From: DRKI01 sp011051875
Lineage (GTDB): Bacteria > Desulfobacterota > Desulfobulbia > Desulfobulbales > Desulfobulbaceae
Length of the DNA: 64,000 nt
Direction of reading: 5' to 3'
NCBI GenBank assembly: GCA_026990385.1
Contig: JALXDL010000046.1
Coordinates: forward strand, 1-64,000
In this document: piece after piece, positions 33,038-40,007 of the stretch
Layout of the letters: each line of letters begins with the position of its first letter
Position numbering within the stretch: position 1 is the first letter of the stretch
Position numbers and translations under genes: made by a program
Notes under the pieces: generated by a model
Seen by the model: only the letters and a program-made list of their open reading frames with translations
What the model was told of the DNA's origin: nothing
The model's database searches: none

Positions 33038-34048
33038 TTACTCCACGACCTGCAAATGGTACCTGCCAAAGCCCTTGCCGGCCTGTTTGCCCACGCCCAG
33101 CCACTGGCCCAGGTAGAGCCAGGGCCAGAGCGGGGCACAGTCGGCAAGGCGCATCAGGAAATCGCCCCGGATGGCCAGGAACCGTTTCCTGTTGGCGTGG
33201 TAGCTGTAGCCGGGCTCGGCCCGGATGTCGCCGTCCAGGAAAAAGGGCATGGCCGCCAGCTCTTTCAGGCGGCGGAAGTCAGCGTCCAGTGGGTGGCCCG
33301 CGTATGGCTCGTGCATGGCCGAGATCCTGCGGATGATCTGCATCACCAGGCGGCTACCGTCAAATCCCTGGTCAAGGTCGGTGTCGGACGGCAGGAGGTA
33401 GGGGCTGAGAAAGAGAAAGCGGATCGTGCGGGGCGCCTCCGGGATGGTTACCTGCGCCGGCCGGCCGGGCCTCATCCCGTGCCGGCCGTGCGCGACCAGG
33501 CGCTCGGGCGGTTGCGGTCCGTCCTGGACCACCTCTGCCAGGGAAAAACGGGCCCGTTTCCTGCCCAGGCCCAGGCGGCCCGCGTCTTCCATGGCGCGGA
33601 TCACGGCGGGCAGCCGCTCATTGGCCGTGCCGACCAGTGCCAGGCGGACGGAGAAGGTCGATGCCGGCGGCACGCGGGAGGCATGATCCCGTACCCGGCA
33701 GCGGAAGACAAGCGGCGGTGGCACCGTGTGCATATGCCGGGTGATGCCGTGCCGTTCATGCGGCCGGTTGAAACCCATGAGCAGGAAGGCGTAGTCGCAG
33801 TCAAAGCGCAGGGGACAGGCGCGGCACTTCTCGCCCTCCCGGATGCAGGAGGATCGTTTCAGGGCGAGGCCGAAGACACTGCGCCACAGGGGATCGGCCA
33901 GGGCGGGCAGGGAGACGGTATCCTCGGCCCGGCAGGTGAACCGGTAGGTGGCCAGGGGAAGGGCAAAGGGCGGAACATCCGCGACCCGGTCCGCAGCCGT
34001 ATGCGTCCTGTCCCCGGGGACGATGCCGCCTGCCAGGCACCTTCTCAC
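33038..34048 (-). CDS. cas6: CRISPR pre-crRNA endoribonuclease Cas6
   Basis: The 336-residue protein matches the RAMP-type Cas6 found with type III systems. It has ALPLATYRFTCRAEDTVSLPALADPLWRSVFG near the start, a cysteine group C68, C75, C78, C84 that may bind zinc, and a C-terminal glycine-rich loop GVGKQAGKGFGRY (318-330). It would cut the array transcript within each repeat, leaving the ATTGAGAC tag. The chosen GTG start forms a GTGA overlap with the CHAT gene stop; another GTG lies two codons upstream. Confidence 0.88.
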   Translation of the reverse strand: MRRCLAGGIVPGDRTHTAADRVADVPPFALPLATYRFTCRAEDTVSLPALADPLWRSVFGLALKRSSCIREGEKCRACPLRFDCDYAFLLMGFNRPHERHGITRHMHTVPPPLVFRCRVRDHASRVPPASTFSVRLALVGTANERLPAVIRAMEDAGRLGLGRKRARFSLAEVVQDGPQPPERLVAHGRHGMRPGRPAQVTIPEAPRTIRFLFLSPYLLPSDTDLDQGFDGSRLVMQIIRRISAMHEPYAGHPLDADFRRLKELAAMPFFLDGDIRAEPGYSYHANRKRFLAIRGDFLMRLADCAPLWPWLYLGQWLGVGKQAGKGFGRYHLQVVE

Positions 34049-36066
34049 GGGCACTGCCTGCCCTCCAGCGTCTCGCACAGCTCCGTAGCCAGCCTTTTCA
34101 GCCGGTTCCGTATGTTCCCCCATTCTTCCGTTTTTGCCTCCTGCGCACGGTCGGCCGGCAGGATCTCGCTCCACCAGTCCACGTATCGGCGCATCTGCCT
34201 CCGACTCGAGGCAACCGGAAAATCGGCGCCGTGGTCGCGGATGAACATGGCCTGTCTCTTGGCGGTTACGGCATACTCGTCGCCCTTGCCGGCACAGCAG
34301 GCGTCCCGGAGGAGGTTCAGCTCCATGGCGCTGGCATAGGCCCAGATCTGCCTGTCGCTGCTGTTGGGGGCTGTCATGTCCACCCTGGCGGAATAGAGGG
34401 CAGTGTGCCATTTTTCCATGTCATCCGGGGTCAGCCTGCCGCACAGGACCAGTTGCAGGGAAAGGTACTGGGTCAGGCTCCAGTGGGGCGAGCGTTTTTT
34501 CACCACCCCGGTCTCTGTCTCGCCGATGGCCGCCTCGGCAGCTTTGCGGTACAGCCGTTTCGCCTTCCTGAGTTCCCGCAGGACTTCCCCGGTCCGCTCC
34601 CCGTTCTGCCGGTGCAATACCTGCGCCTTTCGCTTGGCTATGGAGCCCTTGAGGGCCAGCGCCTCGGTGGCGAAACAGGGATCGTCCGGCAGGTTGGCGG
34701 TTTCCCGGTCCAGCCGGTCCAGGAGGGGCTTGATCCCGGAATGGCAGTCCGCGTTGGCCCCTTGGTTGCAGCTCGCGCCGTTGCCGCACCTGTCGATGGA
34801 GTGGAGGATGTTGTCGATGACCTGTTTCTGCCGCCTGTAGAAGTGGCGGGGTAACTGGTCGTCGATGTCCGGGGGCAGGGCGATGTAGCCGACCAGGGAA
34901 GCCCAGTCGTGGTTGCCGCATTCCCGGCCGGTGAACAGGGCGCGCCGGGCCTCGTGCAGGGCGATGCGCGGATCGTCGCCCCGGAGAAGGTGAGTATAGA
35001 TGGAGCTGGTCATGCGGATGGAGCCGTTGAAGGTGAGGGGAAACTGGGCGCCGAAGACCACGGGCACGCCTTCTTCGTGCATCAGGTGGGCGAAACTGCC
35101 GTGGCTGTAGACCACGTCCCCGGCCGAGGCGATATCGCAGTTGGCCAGGGTGACCACCACGGGCAGTCCTTCACCGGTCTGGTTGCACCGGCGGTGCATG
35201 CTCCCGCCCAGGGCCGAGGCCAACCGTTCGGCACCGATCACCTCCCGGCCTGTCTTCTGCGGGTTCAGCAGCGCGACACCCACCTGGTTGCCCGGTTTGT
35301 GGGGATCCCTGGCGCCATGGGCCAGGATATGCACGTGGGTGAAGGGACCGGCGGCGGCACAGGCCTCACGGACATCGGACAGTGAACCATTGGGGCAGAA
35401 GACAAGCATATGTTCGAGAAGGTTGGCGATCCTGTCTCCTGTGGGGTCGTTTGCGCTTGGCATGCCGTGGTTGCGCCGCAGCTCCTCCGGCAGCCACGGG
35501 TCCATGGCTTCGAACAGGGCCCGAAGATGGGCGACCACCAGTTGTTCCGGTACATCGGCGGTGATGAAGAGGATTCGGGGTTCGTCGGGCCAGCGCACCG
35601 GTGGGTGGGTCATGGAGCGGGTGCCGCGGGTGATGCAGACCGGCGCCTTGTTCTGGGTGGCCAGCCAGCTTGCGGGGCTGCCGATGCAGCCTTCGGGGAC
35701 CTTGGAGATCTCGAAGGGAATCAGGGAAAGTTCGGTGGCCGACAGGACGATCTGCAGCTCCATCAGGGCCTGGTCATGGTTGGCACCGTCGTGGAGCTGG
35801 GGGACGAGGCCGGGGTTGGCCTCCAGGATCGCGGTGACCTCGGCCCCTGTCCGCGCCAGGATGGCGTGGCTGCTTGCCGGATCGCGACCGGGATGATACC
35901 TGAGTCGGTCAAGACGGTCCAGGAGCACCTGGTGCTCATAGGGGATCGAGATCGAGGTGACCCCGACCTTGCCGCAGACACCAAGGTAGCGGGTGAGGGG
36001 GGAGAGAAGCTGGTTGTTGGGCGGGCCATGCCGAAGCAGCTCGAGGCGGATGGTGCGGATCTTCAT
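34045..36066 (-). CDS. CHAT-domain (caspase-like) cysteine protease
   Basis: The 673-residue protein contains a CHAT protease domain over about residues 95-400. Catalytic H250 is in THVHILAHGARD and C310 in VVVTLANCDIASAGD; both are intact. The N-terminal 90 residues and the helical C-terminal 240 residues are unassigned. I see no SAVED or other nucleotide-binding domain, so activation by a second messenger is not obvious. CHAT proteases act with some type III CRISPR effectors as target-activated proteases. Here the gene shares 4-bp overlaps with the phosphoesterase before it and cas6 after it. Substrate unknown. Confidence 0.88.
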   Translation of the reverse strand: MKIRTIRLELLRHGPPNNQLLSPLTRYLGVCGKVGVTSISIPYEHQVLLDRLDRLRYHPGRDPASSHAILARTGAEVTAILEANPGLVPQLHDGANHDQALMELQIVLSATELSLIPFEISKVPEGCIGSPASWLATQNKAPVCITRGTRSMTHPPVRWPDEPRILFITADVPEQLVVAHLRALFEAMDPWLPEELRRNHGMPSANDPTGDRIANLLEHMLVFCPNGSLSDVREACAAAGPFTHVHILAHGARDPHKPGNQVGVALLNPQKTGREVIGAERLASALGGSMHRRCNQTGEGLPVVVTLANCDIASAGDVVYSHGSFAHLMHEEGVPVVFGAQFPLTFNGSIRMTSSIYTHLLRGDDPRIALHEARRALFTGRECGNHDWASLVGYIALPPDIDDQLPRHFYRRQKQVIDNILHSIDRCGNGASCNQGANADCHSGIKPLLDRLDRETANLPDDPCFATEALALKGSIAKRKAQVLHRQNGERTGEVLRELRKAKRLYRKAAEAAIGETETGVVKKRSPHWSLTQYLSLQLVLCGRLTPDDMEKWHTALYSARVDMTAPNSSDRQIWAYASAMELNLLRDACCAGKGDEYAVTAKRQAMFIRDHGADFPVASSRRQMRRYVDWWSEILPADRAQEAKTEEWGNIRNRLKRLATELCETLEGRQCP

Positions 36067-37589
36067 GGTGTCCTGATGAATTGTGCACTGAGGTTGACGT
36101 CGGTCAGGCCGCCGTCCGGGTTGGCCTGGAGGAGCTTGCCCGAGGTCCCGCCGTCCCCTGCCCGAAGGTGGGCAAGGGTGTACTCTTTCCTGATCATGGC
36201 CGGCGTCAACCTTTCCAGTTCAGCGGCGCCGGCGCCCTCCTGCAGGGCCTTGAAGACCTTGGCGAACCTTTTTTGGTCATCCAGCAGGTCGGCGGGAAAA
36301 CAGAGGACATCGGTCCAGGTTCCGGTGTTGAGATAGAGTTGCCCGGCCGCCAGGCCGAGGGAACGGGGCAGGTGGGTGTGGCCGGCCACGAGGAAATGGA
36401 CGTCCGCGCCGATCAGCGTGTCCCGGTTTTTCGAGATCCTGTCCGGGGTCGAGAGTGCAATGCTTCGGTCTTCCCCGAGCGTCTCCCGGAGGGTCTTACG
36501 GAGTTGTTCCGCCCGTTCGGTTCGGGAACCGACCATATCCATCCATGTGGGGAGGTAGGGGGATAAGACGTGCAATAGCTGGTCCGCCATGGGCCCGGTC
36601 CAGTCGTCAAGATCCTCGAGTCGTCTGTCTTGCTGGTATTGTCTCCAGGCCGTTTCAAGCAGCGCGTCATGGCTCAGGGCCGGCGCCATCACGGCCATCA
36701 CATCCCGCAGTTCCTTCAGGCCCTGCAGGGGCTCGGCAAGGGATTCCGGCAGATCCGGGGATGCAAGCAGGTCCGTCATCTCCTTTTCCCCGAGAACGGG
36801 AAAGGTCGGAAGGTACCGGAACCAATCGGGCAAAACGCCCGGCAACCGCCGAATCCATCCCGCCAGTTCGGATTTTTTCTCCACCACGGCATAAAGGACG
36901 GCCAGGACCACTGGTATTTCCGGCTTGAGCAGGTCCACGAACCGATAGCTGCCCTTGATCTTGTTGAGCACCTCGATCACCAGCCGCGTGCCGGCATTGG
37001 CCCGGAAGTCGGGCGGGGTCCTGGCGCTGTTGCGGGCGGACTTGATGGCGAGCAGCTTGCTGAAGTCGACCTTGTTCCAGGCATCGGTCTCGTTGCCGTG
37101 GACAAAAAGCGCCTTGCATCCACCCACGCGGCAACAGTAGCCGCTGCCATCGGCAATGATGTGGATACGGTCGCGGGCCACCGGATCATCTCCGGCCAGG
37201 CGGGAGAGAAGCGCGTGCTGGACCGCGGGCAGGCAGAGCTCCAGGTCGTGGTTGCCCAGGTTGATGACCAGGACATTGCGGGGGGTGGCGACAAACCGGG
37301 CCAGGGCCTCGAAGACCGGTGCAAAGGCCGGGTCGGCGATGACGCGTTCCAGGTCCGCTACCGCCCCCTGGTGGTTGAAATAGCGGTTCGGATGTTCGGC
37401 CAGGAAATCGATAAAGTCGCCATTGATCACCAGGGCCAGCCGCTCTTCCGCCGCCATGTTCTCGCGCAGCCGGTCAATGACGCCGGCAAGGAGGGGGCCC
37501 TGCGAAAACATCTGGAAACCCTGCCTGCCCCCCAGGTGCAGGTCGGATATGGAATAGAGCTGGTCAAAACGTGGTGGATAGCTGTCCAT
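36063..37589 (-). CDS. Calcineurin-like metallophosphoesterase
   Basis: The 508-residue protein has the full metallophosphoesterase motif set: D16-L-H18 (SISDLHLGG), D58 (INGDFIDF), N113-H114 (LGNHDLE), H164 (VHGNE) and H404/H406 (VAGHTHLPRS). A helical insert of about 200 residues separates the last two motifs. Such enzymes cleave phosphodiesters, including cyclic nucleotides. Placed first in the operon with a CHAT protease and cas6, it could remove cyclic oligoadenylate or act as a nuclease (inference). It overlaps the protease gene by 4 bp. The start is uncertain; an in-frame GTG lies 63 bp upstream. Confidence 0.88.
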   Translation of the reverse strand: MDSYPPRFDQLYSISDLHLGGRQGFQMFSQGPLLAGVIDRLRENMAAEERLALVINGDFIDFLAEHPNRYFNHQGAVADLERVIADPAFAPVFEALARFVATPRNVLVINLGNHDLELCLPAVQHALLSRLAGDDPVARDRIHIIADGSGYCCRVGGCKALFVHGNETDAWNKVDFSKLLAIKSARNSARTPPDFRANAGTRLVIEVLNKIKGSYRFVDLLKPEIPVVLAVLYAVVEKKSELAGWIRRLPGVLPDWFRYLPTFPVLGEKEMTDLLASPDLPESLAEPLQGLKELRDVMAVMAPALSHDALLETAWRQYQQDRRLEDLDDWTGPMADQLLHVLSPYLPTWMDMVGSRTERAEQLRKTLRETLGEDRSIALSTPDRISKNRDTLIGADVHFLVAGHTHLPRSLGLAAGQLYLNTGTWTDVLCFPADLLDDQKRFAKVFKALQEGAGAAELERLTPAMIRKEYTLAHLRAGDGGTSGKLLQANPDGGLTDVNLSAQFIRTP

Positions 37590-37802
37590 GGCAGAGGAGA
37601 TGGTGGGAAAAGGGAACAGAAAAGGCCGCAACCGGAAATCTGACCCTACCACAGGTGAAAGATATTGTAAATCGATGTTGTTTCGTCAGGTTATGGCTGT
37701 CTGTAAAAAAATACAGGCGGTGAATTCGCTGAAAACCGTTGCGCGGCAAGGAAAATCGGCCAACGGCCACCCTGTGGGCGGCTGACGTCTAAGCTATTTT
37801 AT

Positions 37803-37830
37803 TTGCATTAAAAAATCGTGGTGTTACATT
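37803..37830 (+). promoter_or_regulatory. Candidate promoter of the SIR2-SMC-cmr operon
   Basis: TTGCAT (37803-37808) and TACATT (37825-37830) are spaced by 16 bases in the AT-rich part of the divergent 37590-37956 region, 127 bp before the SIR2-like gene. Confidence 0.35.
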
Positions 37831-37841
37831 GAATGCCCAGC

Positions 37842-37866
37842 AACCCTGGCCCAGGGGGCCAGGGTT
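37842..37866 (+). promoter_or_regulatory. Strong 10-bp hairpin in the leader of the cmr operon
   Basis: AACCCTGGCC and GGCCAGGGTT pair perfectly around a 5-base loop, 91 bp before the SIR2-like start. There is no following T-run, so it is more likely a leader structure or protein-binding site than a terminator. Confidence 0.45.
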
Positions 37867-37956
37867 CTCCAGTCATCCGGAAAAAACCGCGCCGGTCCCG
37901 GTGCCCTGACCCGCCGTGACCCCGCCTGCCTCATCCGGCAAACCTCCACGCCACGG

Positions 37957-39246
37957 ATGCGCATGGACCTGCTCAACCGCTTCATCAACCTGGCCCGCGT
38001 CTTCCTCGAGGGCCGCGGCCTGCCCTTTCTCGGCGCCGGCGTCAGCATGGGGGCTCGTGCTCATTACGCTCAGGAAATAATTCCTACTGTTAACTGGATG
38101 ATTGAGCAGGTTGTTGATCTGTGTCTTCCCGCACTCGTTAGCCAGGAAGAAAGGCAACGGCAGCTCTTTGCCATGCTGGGTGACGATAAGCAGCCGCCAT
38201 TGTCATCGGAAAGTGCATTACGCGAGAAGTTAAAAAAGTTAGTCAACAACAGGCTGGGGCTGTTCTGCGAATCATTGAACATCCTGGGGATCCTGAGCCA
38301 TGCCGAGGTGGTACAGGCCATGCAGCTCACCGATTTCTCCCAGCTCGAACCGACTCCGGCGCATTTGTACATAGCCTTTCTCGCCCGGGAATCTCTTGTC
38401 AACGAGGTCATCACCACCAACTATGACTGCTGCCTGGAATCTGCGGTTTTTGCGGCAGCAAACAGGAAAGGCAACGGTGCGCCGCCCCTGGATCACAACG
38501 AGAATCGGCCTGCTGTTTCCATCTCCAACCTGGAACATTACCGTCAGTACAGCGCCCGTCGTTTTGACCGGGGGACAAGGGTTGCGGTGCTCAGGGTGTA
38601 CAAGATCAATGGCTGCGCCGGGGCCTTGGCCGCCGTTGCGCCGTATCGTCCCAGTCAGAAATTGTCAGACACAATTCTTCTGACTGAACGGCAACTGCAG
38701 CACATGAATGACCGCGGCTGGGCACGGGACCTGCTCAGGGACCGGATGCGCTCCCGCGCCTTTGTCTTTTCCGGTTTCGGCAGTGACGAGCCACAGGTGC
38801 GGTTCACCATCCTGCGCCTTCTCGAGGAGTTCGGGCCGATTCCGGGATATACCTCGAACCAGGTCAATGCGATCTGGATGCACGTCTATGAGCCGGACCT
38901 CTCCTTTTCCCAGCGCCAGATCATGGCCAGCTTCTGGGATCCTGATAAGGTCGAGGCCCATTGTTTCTCCGGGAAGGACAGAGAGCACATCAACGGGCTG
39001 CCCAATGTGGCCGCCGATGCCGGCAGGTTTGAGGCTGATCTTTTCTGGCAACTGTTGTTCTTTCTTGTCTTCCTGGCCCTTGAGGAGCAGGCCAATCGAC
39101 GCCAGATCGATGGTACGGATTTCTTTGATGATCTTGCCACGGAACACCTGCAACAGGCCAGGAGCCAGTTCCGGGAATGGCTCGACCCGGAAGGGATTGG
39201 CGCCAGGGTACTGGGCGATAGTTCCCAAGACAGCGGATTCGCGTGA
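37957..39246 (+). CDS. SIR2-like NAD-binding-fold protein
   Basis: The 429-residue protein shows the SIR2-like pattern used by defence NADases: GLPFLGAGVSMGA (G26 onward), NEVITTNYDCCLE (residues 149-161) and FVFSGFGSDEPQVR (269-282). The position of the usual catalytic histidine, in the KxHG motif, reads KINGC with asparagine N218. Catalysis may therefore be lost or altered while NAD or ADP-ribose binding remains. It opens the long operon that continues into cmr1-6, and its stop overlaps the next gene. Two starts, Met 1 and Met 3, are possible. Confidence 0.82.
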   Translation: MRMDLLNRFINLARVFLEGRGLPFLGAGVSMGARAHYAQEIIPTVNWMIEQVVDLCLPALVSQEERQRQLFAMLGDDKQPPLSSESALREKLKKLVNNRLGLFCESLNILGILSHAEVVQAMQLTDFSQLEPTPAHLYIAFLARESLVNEVITTNYDCCLESAVFAAANRKGNGAPPLDHNENRPAVSISNLEHYRQYSARRFDRGTRVAVLRVYKINGCAGALAAVAPYRPSQKLSDTILLTERQLQHMNDRGWARDLLRDRMRSRAFVFSGFGSDEPQVRFTILRLLEEFGPIPGYTSNQVNAIWMHVYEPDLSFSQRQIMASFWDPDKVEAHCFSGKDREHINGLPNVAADAGRFEADLFWQLLFFLVFLALEEQANRRQIDGTDFFDDLATEHLQQARSQFREWLDPEGIGARVLGDSSQDSGFA

Positions 39247-40007
39247 TGGCAGAGGAAAGAGGCAATAAATTGGTCGGCCTGAAGACTGTTTTCTCCTTCC
39301 TTGGCTATGAAGACCTGGAAAAATACGGAGGGGGTAAAAAACAGTTCGGAGTGCCTCTCTGTTTCTGGCTGCGCTGTCTGTGCGGGAAAAGGAAGGCTGC
39401 CGGATCCTTGCATCCGGAGAGGCTCCCTGCTCCGGAAGTTCTCTATTTCCCGTTTCCGGAGAACAAATATCTGATCCAGGCCCTGCTGGCCCTGTGTTGC
39501 TTCTTCGGCAGAGATGGAACACAACGACATCCCCTGGCCGTGGTACGGGAATGCGATTCCAAGCCAAGTGGGGAATGGCGGGAATATCTCTTCCTTGAGG
39601 TCGGCCGGGAACGGGCCGTGCTCGTCGACCGGGTCAGTTTTCGTCACCTGCGGCTGGCAGCAAACAGGACGGACGGCATCAGCCTGATCACCGTCGTGCT
39701 GTCACAGGAGGGTGGCAGGGGACGTCGGCGCCTGGAAAGCCAGTGGTTTATTCAGGAGCGGCAGAACGCCGGCTCCCTGAAAATCAGGAGGATAGTGCCT
39801 GTCCCGGCCAGTGAACTGCTCAACGGCCTGTTTCGGCTGCGGAAGGTAAATTCCCTCCCCTCCCGGTTCGAACGGCAGGGTCCCCTGCCGGAACGGTTAC
39901 AGACCATGCTGCTTCCTTACCTGTTGCAAAAAAGCAAAAGGAGTTGTCGTCTCCCCGCACACAGGACAAAACTTGTTGAAATTCCATATAAAATTTCGAA
40001 ATCATGA
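39246..40007 (+). CDS. Uncharacterised 253-residue protein between SIR2-like and SMC-like genes
   Basis: I do not recognise this soluble basic protein. It contains hydrophobic beta-rich stretches (EVLYFPFPENKYLIQALLALCCFFG, EYLFLEVGRERAVLVDRVSFRHL) and a basic C-terminus. It overlaps the SIR2-like gene by one base (or by 3 with a GTG start) and the SMC-like gene by 4 bp (ATGA), so the three are translated as a unit. It may be the adaptor of a SIR2/ATPase complex (inference). Confidence 0.6.
   Translation: MAEERGNKLVGLKTVFSFLGYEDLEKYGGGKKQFGVPLCFWLRCLCGKRKAAGSLHPERLPAPEVLYFPFPENKYLIQALLALCCFFGRDGTQRHPLAVVRECDSKPSGEWREYLFLEVGRERAVLVDRVSFRHLRLAANRTDGISLITVVLSQEGGRGRRRLESQWFIQERQNAGSLKIRRIVPVPASELLNGLFRLRKVNSLPSRFERQGPLPERLQTMLLPYLLQKSKRSCRLPAHRTKLVEIPYKISKS

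Noticed and set aside
37801..37866. Leader hairpin of the SIR2-cmr operon as a riboswitch
   Set aside because: Only one simple stem is visible, with no conserved multi-helix core known to me.
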